DNA from: Cacconaster sp964598495
GTDB taxonomy: Bacteria > Bacteroidota > Bacteroidia > Bacteroidales > UBA932
Direction: 5' to 3'
Assembly: GCA_964598495.1 (NCBI GenBank)
Contig: CAZRBY010000027.1
Location: 1 to 22,074, forward strand
DNA: 22,074 bases
The notes beneath the pieces were generated by a model. That model searched no databases. It saw nothing but the letters and a program-made list of their open reading frames with translations, and was not told the origin of the DNA. Of this stretch, positions 14,286 to 21,165 are shown piece by piece; the first letter of the stretch is position 1, and every line of letters begins with the position of its first letter. Position numbers and translations under genes: made by a program.

Positions 14286-15635
14286 ATGAAGATAGTTATC
14301 GCGGGAGCAGGCGAGGTTGGAAGTCATCTGGCAAGGATGCTCAGTGACGAATATCACGACCTGATCATTATTGATGAGAACGAAGAAAATCTCGCACACA
14401 TCAGCGAGAGTATGGATGTCCTGATTGTCCAGGGCAATCCTACATCCATTAGTGTACTTACTGAGGCCGGGGTAGGGAATGCCGACCTCTTCGTGGCTGT
14501 AAGCCCTGCCAAAGATCAGAATATCAATATCATTTCTGCACTATTAGCCAAACAGATGGGCGCTAAAAGGGTCACTGCACGTATAAATAATGACGAATAC
14601 CTTGATTATCAAAACAAATTTCTATTTAAGGAACTGGGCATCGACCTGCTTTTTTATCCCGAAAAAATTGCTGCGGATGAGATTGTGGACCTGCTTAAAA
14701 AGTCAGAGTTGTCGGACTTTGTAGGTTTTGCAAACGGACGTCTGCAGCTGGTCGTTATAAAGCTGGAAGATGGGGCTCCTCTTGTTGGAAAATGTTCCGA
14801 TGATTTTGATTACCAGGTAGATGACCTTCCTTTCAGGACTGTCGCCATCGCAAGGGGAGATAAGACCATAATCCCTCAGCACGAGACCATATTTAAAGTT
14901 AACGATCTGATCTATGTAATTGCTCGTAAGGAAGCTGTGGCCGAAGTGATGTCCTATTCGGGTAAGGAAGAGATAGAAATACGCCGTATTACCATTCTAG
15001 GAGGGGGTAAAATAGGCGAGATTCTCGCAAAAAGACTTGAGCCTACCGCCGATTTCATAAAGATTATTGAGATCAAAAAAGAGCGTTGTGAAGTTCTTTC
15101 GGAACTTCTTGATAAGACGCTTGTCATAAACGGAGACGGACGTAACTCCGATTTTCTTTATGAGGAGGATATCAAGAGCTGTGACGCATTCATAGCAGTT
15201 ACATCAAGTTCGGAGACCAATATTCTCTCATGCGTGGCAGCAAAAAGAATGGGCGTGGCCAAGACAATCGCAGAGGTGGAAAACCTCGAATACATTCGTC
15301 TTGCAGAAGAGATAGGCGTAGATTCGGTAATCAACAAAAAGCTCATTGCTGCCAGCCGTATTTTCCGTGTCACTCTTTCCAATCACATCCGTACAATAAA
15401 ATGTCTTAGCGGTTCTGATGCCGAGGCTATAGAATATGTGGTAAATGCAGGCAGTCTGATAACAACTGCCTCCATAAAAGAACTCAATTTTCCCAAGGAT
15501 GCCGTTATTGGCGGTGTCATAAGGGGGCAGGAATCGTTTATTGCAGTCGGCACGACAATTATTAAGCCTCACGACAGGGTTGTTGTCTTTGCACCTCCCT
15601 CCGCCTTAAGCAAACTTGAAAAGTTTTTTGCCTGA
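14286..15635 (+). CDS. trkA: Trk potassium uptake regulatory protein TrkA (two RCK modules)
   Basis: A 449-residue cytosolic, NAD(H)-binding regulatory subunit of Trk/Ktr potassium channels. The first Rossmann domain starts MKIVIAGAGEVGSHLARML (GAGEVG, residues 7-12), with the acidic strand end IIIDENEENL. A first RCK_C domain lies around residues 140-220 (LVVIKLEDGAPLVGKC). A second Rossmann domain starts at RRITILGGGKIGEILAKRL, and a second RCK_C closes the protein (LNFPKDAVIGGVIRGQESFI). Duplication and length are normal for TrkA. The membrane partner TrkH is not adjacent: aspA follows instead. No promoter box is recognised in the repeat-filled gap upstream, so read-through from folE is possible. 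Confidence 0.95.
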   Translation: MKIVIAGAGEVGSHLARMLSDEYHDLIIIDENEENLAHISESMDVLIVQGNPTSISVLTEAGVGNADLFVAVSPAKDQNINIISALLAKQMGAKRVTARINNDEYLDYQNKFLFKELGIDLLFYPEKIAADEIVDLLKKSELSDFVGFANGRLQLVVIKLEDGAPLVGKCSDDFDYQVDDLPFRTVAIARGDKTIIPQHETIFKVNDLIYVIARKEAVAEVMSYSGKEEIEIRRITILGGGKIGEILAKRLEPTADFIKIIEIKKERCEVLSELLDKTLVINGDGRNSDFLYEEDIKSCDAFIAVTSSSETNILSCVAAKRMGVAKTIAEVENLEYIRLAEEIGVDSVINKKLIAASRIFRVTLSNHIRTIKCLSGSDAEAIEYVVNAGSLITTASIKELNFPKDAVIGGVIRGQESFIAVGTTIIKPHDRVVVFAPPSALSKLEKFFA

Positions 15636-15661
15636 ATTGGTATTGAGATTAGAATTATTAT

Positions 15662-15669
15662 TATGTTTG
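15662..15669 (+). promoter_or_regulatory. Putative -7 box of aspA
   Basis: TATGTTTG fits TAnnTTTG and lies 34 bases before the aspA ATG. No TTTG is found at the right distance upstream. Confidence 0.5.
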
Positions 15670-15703
15670 CGCGCATTTAATAATAATCAACTAATTATTC
15701 ATT

Positions 15704-17134
15704 ATGATTCAATACAAATTTAAAACTTCAGGAAAGACAAGGATGGACCATGACCTTCTCGGCGACAAGGAAGTTCCCGTAGAGGCATTGTTTGGTGTTC
15801 AGACCCTCCGTTGCATAGAAAATTTTGATATCAGCCGCGATCTTCTCGGTGATCACCCCGAATTCATAAAAGCATTCGGCATCGTAAAGAAGGGCGCAAT
15901 CCTCGCGAACCACCAGCTCGGTTTGGTTTCTGACGAGGTTAAGGATGCGATTGTTGCAGCTTGTGAAGAGCTTATGGAAGGCAAACATTGCGAGCATTTC
16001 CCAATTGATATGGTTCAGGGCGGAGCAGGCACTTCGGCAAATATGAATGCAAATGAGGTGATTGCTAACAGGGCTCTTCAGATTGCAGGTCATCAGCCCG
16101 GCGAGTATCAGTATATACATCCAAATGACCATGTAAACATGGCTCAGTCTACAAATGATGCCTATCCTACGGCTATGCAGCTTGGAATGTATATGATCCA
16201 CAAAGATGTAATGACTGCTCTTAAGGCTCTCATCCGTTCTATCCGTTCCAAGGAGAAGAAATTCGCAAATGTTATCAAGATGGGCCGCACGCAACTTCAG
16301 GATGCAGTGCCTATGACTCTCGGACAGACATTCGGTGCTTATGCTTCCGCTTTGGAAAATGAGATGAAACGTCTGGATGAGGCTGCACAGGGCTTGCTCG
16401 TAATCAATATGGGTGGCACAGCCATCGGTACCGGTATTACTGCAGAGCCCGGCTATGCAGAAGCTTGTACAAAGTTCATCAAAAAGGTTTCCGGATGGAA
16501 GGTGACCCTCGCAGAAGATCTGATTGAGGCTTCAAATGATACATCCGCCTTTGTAGTCTATTCTTCTGCTCTTAAGCAAGTCGCAATTCGTCTTTCAAAG
16601 ATAAGCAATGACCTCCGTCTGCTCTCTTCAGGTCCACGCACAGGCCTGAATGAAATAAATCTTCCTCCAAGGCAGCCTGGTAGCTCCATTATGCCGGGTA
16701 AGGTTAACCCTGTTATCCCCGAGGTGGTAAATCAGGTTTGCTTCAAGGTAATCGGGAATGATTTTACCATCACAATGGCTTCTGAGGCCGCTCAGCTTGA
16801 ACTCAATGTTATGGAGCCCGTACTCGTACAGTCCCTCGTAGAGTCTGCAACATGGCTTATGAGAGCTTTCGATACTCTCCGCAAAGAGTGTATTGAAGGT
16901 ATTACCGCCAATAAGAAACACTGCAGGGATCTCGTAGAGTATAGCATCGGCATTGTTACCGCCCTCAAGCCCTATCTCGGCTACGCCAAAATTACTGAGG
17001 TAGCTCAAGAGGCACAGGAAACCGGTGGCAGCGTATATCAGCTGGTACTGGAAAAGGGTTACCTTACAAAAGAGCAGCTTGACAAGATTATGGACCCCGC
17101 TAATATGACCAAGCCGGTGAAGGTGGAGCTGTAA
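15704..17134 (+). CDS. aspA: Aspartate ammonia-lyase
   Basis: A 476-residue enzyme of the fumarase/aspartase superfamily that reversibly splits aspartate to fumarate and ammonia, feeding fumarate respiration in anaerobes. The N terminus RMDHDLLGDKEVPVEALFGV is the AspA form; GTSANMNANEVIANRA (about 109-124) and STNDAYPTA (149-157) line the active site. The family signature GSSIMPGKVNP is at 326-336 and holds the catalytic Ser loop. The AspA-versus-FumC assignment rests on the N terminus and overall pattern. The first ATG (15704) adds 13 residues (MIQYKFKTSGKTR) before the conserved start at Met14 (15743); either is possible. Monocistronic, with a strong terminator at 17172. Confidence 0.93.
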   Translation: MIQYKFKTSGKTRMDHDLLGDKEVPVEALFGVQTLRCIENFDISRDLLGDHPEFIKAFGIVKKGAILANHQLGLVSDEVKDAIVAACEELMEGKHCEHFPIDMVQGGAGTSANMNANEVIANRALQIAGHQPGEYQYIHPNDHVNMAQSTNDAYPTAMQLGMYMIHKDVMTALKALIRSIRSKEKKFANVIKMGRTQLQDAVPMTLGQTFGAYASALENEMKRLDEAAQGLLVINMGGTAIGTGITAEPGYAEACTKFIKKVSGWKVTLAEDLIEASNDTSAFVVYSSALKQVAIRLSKISNDLRLLSSGPRTGLNEINLPPRQPGSSIMPGKVNPVIPEVVNQVCFKVIGNDFTITMASEAAQLELNVMEPVLVQSLVESATWLMRAFDTLRKECIEGITANKKHCRDLVEYSIGIVTALKPYLGYAKITEVAQEAQETGGSVYQLVLEKGYLTKEQLDKIMDPANMTKPVKVEL

Positions 17135-17139
17135 TGTTA

Positions 17140-17360
17140 GTTATGAGTTCCGAGTTAGGAGTTCAGAGTTTACAAAAAGAGTCCTTAAACGGGCTCTTTT
17201 TGTGTATAGTTATGAGTATTGGAATTTGATTTGTGCGGGGTGCGAGTTACGAGTTACGAGGTTCAGTGTATGTTCTGGGGTGCGGGGTGCGAGTTACGAG
17301 TTACGCGTTGCCTGATGCGGGGTTCGTGGTGTAAGGAGTGAGGTGTTCTGAGTTCCGAGT
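17140..17360 (+). repeat. Dispersed heptamer repeat region after aspA
   Basis: Starting 5 bases after the aspA stop, 17140-17167 reads as GTTATGA, GTTCCGA, GTTAGGA, GTTCAGA. Two nearly identical cassettes follow: GCGGGGT, GCGAGTT, ACGAGTT, ACGAGGT at 17235-17262 and GCGGGGT, GCGAGTT, ACGAGTT, ACGCGTT at 17282-17309. Further GTTCTGA and GTTCCGA units lie near 17344-17357. No protein-coding gene is supported between 17135 and 17514. Confidence 0.8.
17172..17203 (+). terminator. Intrinsic terminator of aspA
   Basis: ACAAAAAGAGTCC pairs with GGGCTCTTTTTGT (13 pairs, one G-U) around a TTAAAC loop, 37 bases after the aspA stop, with a T5 run within the 3' arm. It is placed inside the heptamer repeat region. 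Confidence 0.88.
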
Positions 17361-17385
17361 AACATCGTTTAAAATAAACTACAAG

Positions 17386-17418
17386 AATAGTCCGGTGCTT
17401 GCCGGACTATTTTTTTTG
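17386..17418 (+). terminator. Second plus-strand intrinsic terminator with T-run
   Basis: AATAGTCCGG and CCGGACTATT form a 10-bp stem around TGCTTG, continued by a run of T up to 17417. It is strong and oriented for plus-strand transcripts, although the nearest plus-strand gene (aspA) already has a terminator about 180 bases upstream. Confidence 0.82.
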
Positions 17419-17438
17419 AATGGAAATGGGTACAAGAA

Positions 17439-17470
17439 ATTCGCCGCGAACCTCACGGCCGGCGGCGAAT
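17439..17470 (-). terminator. GC-rich hairpin downstream of the exonuclease gene
   Basis: ATTCGCCGC and GCGGCGAAT are exact reverse complements around a 14-base loop. On the minus strand the hairpin is followed by TTCTTGT. It lies 45 bases after the exonuclease stop and probably ends that transcript. A small palindrome, ATAGGAT-T-ATCCTAT (17504-17518), overlaps the stop itself. Confidence 0.55.
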
Positions 17471-17514
17471 ACAAACTCTAAAAAATTAAAAACTATTACG
17501 ATAATAGGATTATC

Positions 17515-18012
17515 CTATAATATCTTCATGGCAATATGTGCGCAGGCTTCGGCATCAGCCAGGGCGTGGTGATGGTTTTCAAGGTTGAATCCGCATGCAG
17601 CGGCAACAGTCGGAAGCTCATGATTTTCGATTGAGTCTGAGAAATGCTTGCGGGAAGTAGCGCAGGTATCGTGAAACACATAGTCCGGATAATCCATCTG
17701 ATACACCCTGAAGACTTCTTTCAGACATCTTTCATCAAAATGACTGTTGTGAGCCACAAGCGGCAGACCCTCAATTATCGGCACAATCTTTTCCCACACA
17801 TGAGGGAATACCGGCGCTTCGGATGTCTCCTCTTCCGAAAGACCGTGAACACGCTGACAGAACCATTTATAATATTCCGGCTCAGGACGGATAAGGCTGT
17901 AGAATCTCTTCACTATTTCACCGCCTCGAACCACTACCACTCCGAGTGAGCAGACGCTGCTTCGACACTCATTGGCCGTTTCAAAATCTATTGCTGCAAA
18001 ATCTTTCATCAT
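17515..18012 (-). CDS. DnaQ-like 3'-5' exonuclease (DEDDh family)
   Basis: A 165-residue protein forming a bare exonuclease domain. The DEDDh residues are visible: FAAIDFET (D9, E11), LVAHNSHFDERCL (D93), and HHHALADAEA (H148, D153). It resembles the DNA polymerase III epsilon proofreading domain but lacks any polymerase-binding tail, so it is probably a free-standing nuclease acting on DNA or RNA 3' ends. Its ATG shares one base with the TAA of the WYL gene (TAATG), indicating translational coupling. This places the nuclease under the promoter and operator of the WYL regulator, next to the AAA+ ATPase. A second ATG directly follows the first. Confidence 0.92.
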   Translation of the reverse strand: MMKDFAAIDFETANECRSSVCSLGVVVVRGGEIVKRFYSLIRPEPEYYKWFCQRVHGLSEEETSEAPVFPHVWEKIVPIIEGLPLVAHNSHFDERCLKEVFRVYQMDYPDYVFHDTCATSRKHFSDSIENHELPTVAAACGFNLENHHHALADAEACAHIAMKIL

Positions 18013-18917
18013 TAATCTTTATATCTGTTTAACATTTTCTTTAAGGTATTCTTGATTTCATCACGGTACCATTGAGGTTTTAACACCTCGATTGAGTCTG
18101 ATTTGGAAAGAAGCTCCTGCGTAAAATCATAAGTCGGTACTAAGTGATATCTGAAAATAGTGTAATTAGGTTTCTCCTCAATTGGGGTCTGCGACTCGTG
18201 AAGTTTGAGTGAGTTGAAATAATGAAACTGGGGATTATCAACCTTTATTTCGATACTTTCGGCTGATTTTTCATCATCAGTACAGATACCGAAAAGGTCT
18301 TTGAAATAGCCTTCTGCCGTAAATTTCTTCGGAATCTTATAGGAGCGGTCGGTACGATATAGTTTCTTGATGCGGTCGAGTCCATAGATCCAAGGTTTGT
18401 CGCTCGCTGCACTCTTTGCCACCATATACCAGCGCTGTTTGAATTGTTTCAGGCAGTATGGCTCTACCTCAAAAGTAGCAGCATAATCTTTGTGAAATCC
18501 TTGATATGTGATTTCTATCGCTTTTCTGTCGCGGATTGCCTCTATGATGGGAATAAGATATTTTTCGCTCGAAGGCACCTCCTCGAATATTATGCTGTTG
18601 CGCATATTGGTGCTTTCATTGAGCAGATTGTTGAGCGAGAGCGACTTTAAAAGCCATTTCTTAATTCCACCGCCCTCTATATCTTTGCTGTTGGAAATGT
18701 AATATCCCAGGCTCCTGTTGCACTTGACCTCGATGCCAAAGGTGTTGTAAATGGCCTCAATGTGGTTGTGGAATGTCCTTTCAGGTAAGTAACTCTCCCC
18801 GACTTCATTCAGTGTGCTGCGTGCCCAGAGGTCGCTTATATTCTTTCTGGAGATGTGTCCGTGACGGTTAATGACCTCTATAAGCCATATGTAGCGGTTG
18901 AAATAATTTATTGCCAT
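18012..18917 (-). CDS. WYL-domain transcriptional regulator
   Basis: A 301-residue regulator. The N terminus (about residues 8-75: WLIEVINRHGHISRKNISDL, then PERTFHNHIEAIYNTFGIEV) is a winged-helix DNA-binding domain. Residues about 120-190 form the WYL domain, with YQGFHKDYAATFEVEPYCLK and RWYMVAKSAA (the WYL triplet appears as WYM, 163-165) and IYGLDRIKKL. The C-terminal third resembles the WCX extension. WYL domains sense nucleic-acid or nucleotide ligands, and WYL repressors such as BrxR and CapW control defence operons. The gene has its own promoter (-7 box 18949-18942) with a palindrome shared with the upstream AAA+ gene, suggesting it binds both. It is translationally coupled to the exonuclease gene. 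Confidence 0.9.
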   Translation of the reverse strand: MAINYFNRYIWLIEVINRHGHISRKNISDLWARSTLNEVGESYLPERTFHNHIEAIYNTFGIEVKCNRSLGYYISNSKDIEGGGIKKWLLKSLSLNNLLNESTNMRNSIIFEEVPSSEKYLIPIIEAIRDRKAIEITYQGFHKDYAATFEVEPYCLKQFKQRWYMVAKSAASDKPWIYGLDRIKKLYRTDRSYKIPKKFTAEGYFKDLFGICTDDEKSAESIEIKVDNPQFHYFNSLKLHESQTPIEEKPNYTIFRYHLVPTYDFTQELLSKSDSIEVLKPQWYRDEIKNTLKKMLNRYKD

Positions 18918-18941
18918 AACTTATGGTTTTGTTTTCAATGA

Positions 18942-18949
18942 CAAAGGTA
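18942..18949 (-). promoter_or_regulatory. -7 box of the WYL-exonuclease operon
   Basis: On the minus strand TACCTTTG (18949-18942) fits TAnnTTTG and lies 24 bases before the WYL start. It is 10 bases from the palindrome at 18960-18976, the same distance as at the AAA+ gene. The flanking bases CAAAG, AATGAAT and CTGCCAAAA are shared with 20856-20883. Confidence 0.7.
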
Positions 18950-18959
18950 ATGAATTAAA

Positions 18960-18976
18960 CTGCCAAAATATGGCAG
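18960..18976. promoter_or_regulatory. Palindromic operator CTGCCA-N5-TGGCAG upstream of the WYL gene
   Basis: A 17-base perfect dyad with 6-base arms and a 5-base AAATA spacer sits over the -33 region. A further half-site TGGCAG is at 18989-18994, 18 bases along. The same dyad occurs at 20874-20890 in front of the AAA+ gene. It is probably the binding site of the WYL protein. Confidence 0.7.
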
Positions 18977-19002
18977 CTTGTCTCTTTTTGGCAGAAATTT
19001 TA

Positions 19003-20805
19003 TCAAAAACCAATTCTATTTGCAGATTTTCTGCGATCGCCTATACTCTCCTCTCTGCAAAATTCCACCATTTCCTCATAGGAAGGCTCGCTACCGGTGA
19101 TAATCGACTGTACCATCTTCTTGCGGCTCACATTCTCAATCTGTCCTCCGGAAAAATTGAACATCGAGGCGAGCCTGTACGTTTGCTCCTTGTCAAGCTC
19201 CGGAATCATCGACTGCCATATTCTCGACTTCACTTCGACTGAAGGGACATCGAATTTTATCTTATAGAGGAATCGCCTTTCGAAGGCCTTGTCCAGATTC
19301 TGAGTAAGGTTAGTCGTAGCTATTAGAATTCCATCGAGATTCTCCATCTCCTGGAGAATGATATTCTGTATGGAGTTCTCCATCTTTTCAACGGCTCGAT
19401 CTGCGCCTTCCATTCTAATGCCGAATATTGCATCGGCTTCGTTAAAGAGCAGAATGGGCGCCACTTTTGATTCCTTAACACATCTCCTGTATTTGCTGAA
19501 TAACTCTTTAATGTTTTTCTCGCTTTCTCCCACCCAATAACTCTTTATCTTAGAGACATCGGCAGTTATCAAATCCCGACCGGTGCGTTTCGCCAGCTGA
19601 TATACAGTCTCCGTTTTTCCTGTACCGGGTGCTCCGTAGAAAAGACAAGTAAAGCCGGTTCGCATACCCTTGGATTTCATCATTTCCCTTATCTCAGGAA
19701 ATCTTTCCTTAGATAAAATGCTCTCAAGTGTTTTTACCTGTTTTTGGACAGAATTATCATAAAACAAGGCTTTGGCGTTAATTGTCCCAAATTCTATCAA
19801 GCCTGCCATCGGGGCACTTTCACGCAACCCACCCACATCAGCCAGAATCATCTCTTTGACTTCGTCTGTCAGACGAAAACGATCTTTCACTACCATTCCC
19901 TCATTATTTACGTATTCGATAACTTTCATTTTCTGGAGCATCAGTCTCGTGTCTTTATACTCGCTTTGTATCGAATCAAACTCATCATCGGTAAAGTAAT
20001 TTCGAAAATCCCACCACTCGCAGTCGTCGCTATTGTAGTGATCGTAGTTATATATTAAGGCGTAGAAAAGCATCCGCTCATTTTTATTCATTGACTTGGA
20101 ATAGTCATGCCTGCTCCCTTCTTTCACGAAGTCGTTAATTTTGTCTCCTGCTCTTAAAATATTGTAGAAATCAGCACTCTTGGCAATTGATGTATCGGGG
20201 TTGGAAAGAATCATATCATCCACTTCCTCCAATGTCATTATGAGGTTACCCATATCATTATTAATATCATTGAACAAACGATTCATTATTGAAAGAATCT
20301 TGCTTGTTGTCATTCCGGTTGTCGAGGGCTTACGGAAAGGCTTATTATCCCGAAGCATATCTGTCACTTCTTCAGGAATTCGTAACACGCCCCAACTGCC
20401 TCTTTTTATCAAACGCATCTTCTCAAGTAAAATTAAATCTTTTTCGAATGACAGATAGGAAACAAAACTGGTTGTTAGTTGTTCAGAAATGGTTCTCTTG
20501 TTGACATCATCTCCCTTAGTTAGTTCAATGATAATAGCAAATAAAGCAGCTTGTCTCTCATTTATTCCGTATGCATCTGCTATCGTCTCCAATTCAAAGC
20601 GTTTTGCAGCAATAAGCTTATCGTCAAGACAGAAACGCTCACCATAGTTCCGACCATACTCAGTATCTCTTCGAGCTTTCTCTATCACCTCTTCAAAACA
20701 CTCCAGCAGAGTCTTCTTTTTCAACTCCAGCCCCAAATCATCAATCAGCTCTTGACAATCCGGCATACTCGCCAGGACCTCTTTTGTAGATTTTTTCTTT
20801 TCCAT
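19003..20805 (-). CDS. AAA+ ATPase (FtsH/Cdc48-like class) with long N-terminal helical/winged-helix region
   Basis: A 600-residue predicted cytosolic protein. Residues 1-330 are mostly helical, with winged-helix-like pieces (RTISEQLTTSFVSYLSFEKD; LTDEVKEMILADV). The AAA+ module follows: Walker A GAPGTGKT (391-398), Walker B ILLFNEAD (451-458), sensor 1 ATTN (496-499), arginine finger FERRF (R510/R511) and a small lid domain with FSGGQIENVSRKK. The Walker B Asp is Asn (N455), with the catalytic Glu (E456) kept. The fold suggests a hexameric remodelling or unfolding machine; the substrate is unknown. The gene is low in G+C, precedes the WYL regulator by an 85-base gap, and has the same operator, so it probably forms one regulon with the WYL and exonuclease genes. 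Confidence 0.88.
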   Translation of the reverse strand: MEKKKSTKEVLASMPDCQELIDDLGLELKKKTLLECFEEVIEKARRDTEYGRNYGERFCLDDKLIAAKRFELETIADAYGINERQAALFAIIIELTKGDDVNKRTISEQLTTSFVSYLSFEKDLILLEKMRLIKRGSWGVLRIPEEVTDMLRDNKPFRKPSTTGMTTSKILSIMNRLFNDINNDMGNLIMTLEEVDDMILSNPDTSIAKSADFYNILRAGDKINDFVKEGSRHDYSKSMNKNERMLFYALIYNYDHYNSDDCEWWDFRNYFTDDEFDSIQSEYKDTRLMLQKMKVIEYVNNEGMVVKDRFRLTDEVKEMILADVGGLRESAPMAGLIEFGTINAKALFYDNSVQKQVKTLESILSKERFPEIREMMKSKGMRTGFTCLFYGAPGTGKTETVYQLAKRTGRDLITADVSKIKSYWVGESEKNIKELFSKYRRCVKESKVAPILLFNEADAIFGIRMEGADRAVEKMENSIQNIILQEMENLDGILIATTNLTQNLDKAFERRFLYKIKFDVPSVEVKSRIWQSMIPELDKEQTYRLASMFNFSGGQIENVSRKKMVQSIITGSEPSYEEMVEFCREESIGDRRKSANRIGF

Positions 20806-20855
20806 GACTGTACTCCATTTTTACTTTTGTTACTGCAAGTTTGTTTTCACTACTG

Positions 20856-20863
20856 CAAAGAAA
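20856..20863 (-). promoter_or_regulatory. -7-like box of the AAA+ gene
   Basis: On the minus strand TTTCTTTG (20863-20856) differs from TAnnTTTG by one base and lies 50 bases before the ATG. It keeps the same 10-base gap to the palindrome as the WYL promoter. TACTGCAA is directly repeated nearby (20831-20838 and 20851-20858 approximately). Confidence 0.5.
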
Positions 20864-20873
20864 ATGAATCACG

Positions 20874-20890
20874 CTGCCAAAAAGTGGCAT
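20874..20890. promoter_or_regulatory. Palindromic operator CTGCCA-N5-TGGCA upstream of the AAA+ gene
   Basis: CTGCCA, spacer AAAAG and TGGCAT form a dyad with 5-base perfect arms (20875-20889), the same sequence and spacing as at 18960-18976. It lies in the gap shared with the divergent antitoxin-toxin pair, about 80 bases from the -7 box of that pair. Confidence 0.7.
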
Positions 20891-20969
20891 TGAAGAGGGT
20901 TTTTGATTATTTTTTTGAATTTGGAATTCAAAATTGTCTTTTCTGCACATCTCATTGATATTTGTTTAA

Positions 20970-20977
20970 TATCTTTG
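20970..20977 (+). promoter_or_regulatory. -7 box of the small protein-GNAT operon
   Basis: TATCTTTG fits TAnnTTTG and lies 29 bases before the ATG at 21007. No clear TTTG is seen at the -33 position. Confidence 0.6.
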
Positions 20978-21006
20978 TGGAGAAATTGATAAAAAAGAAA
21001 AAGATT

Positions 21007-21165
21007 ATGGCAAAACCAATTAAAGAAACCCCGCTCCTTACCGGCGAAGATGCAACTCGTTTTGAACAAGCTGCACAAGAGGTTGTGCCTGCATCTGAAA
21101 AAGAAATAAATGAGGCACGCGAGGCGTTTGATTATTTTGCTTCAATAGCAACCTTTAGTATGTAA
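21007..21165 (+). CDS. Small protein, probable antitoxin of a GNAT toxin pair (52 aa)
   Basis: A 52-residue acidic protein, MAKPIKETPLLTGEDATRFE then QAAQEVVPASEKEINEAREA and FDYFASIATFSM. The start at 21007 follows a -7 box and matches the MAKPIKETP opening I recall for small Bacteroidota proteins encoded before GNAT genes; an upstream ATG (20962) overlaps the promoter and is rejected. Its TAA shares one base with the ATG of the acetyltransferase gene (TAATG), so translation is coupled. The order small first gene then GNAT is that of TacA-TacT and AtaR-AtaT modules, but no clear ribbon-helix-helix is visible, so the antitoxin role is inferred from context. Confidence 0.75.
   Translation: MAKPIKETPLLTGEDATRFEQAAQEVVPASEKEINEAREAFDYFASIATFSM

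Noticed and set aside
15728..16294. 188-aa frame antisense to aspA
   Set aside because: It lies wholly opposite a conserved enzyme and shows no motif or promoter; it mirrors the codon bias of aspA.
17235..17325. G-quadruplex in the GGGG-containing cassettes
   Set aside because: There are runs of four G, but too few within close reach of each other; only two per cassette are near, so the heptad repeat explains the pattern better.
20551..20958. 135-aa plus-strand frame opposite the start of the AAA+ gene
   Set aside because: It is antisense to a conserved ATPase and runs across its promoter. The sequence is Phe-, Leu- and Ser-rich without motif.
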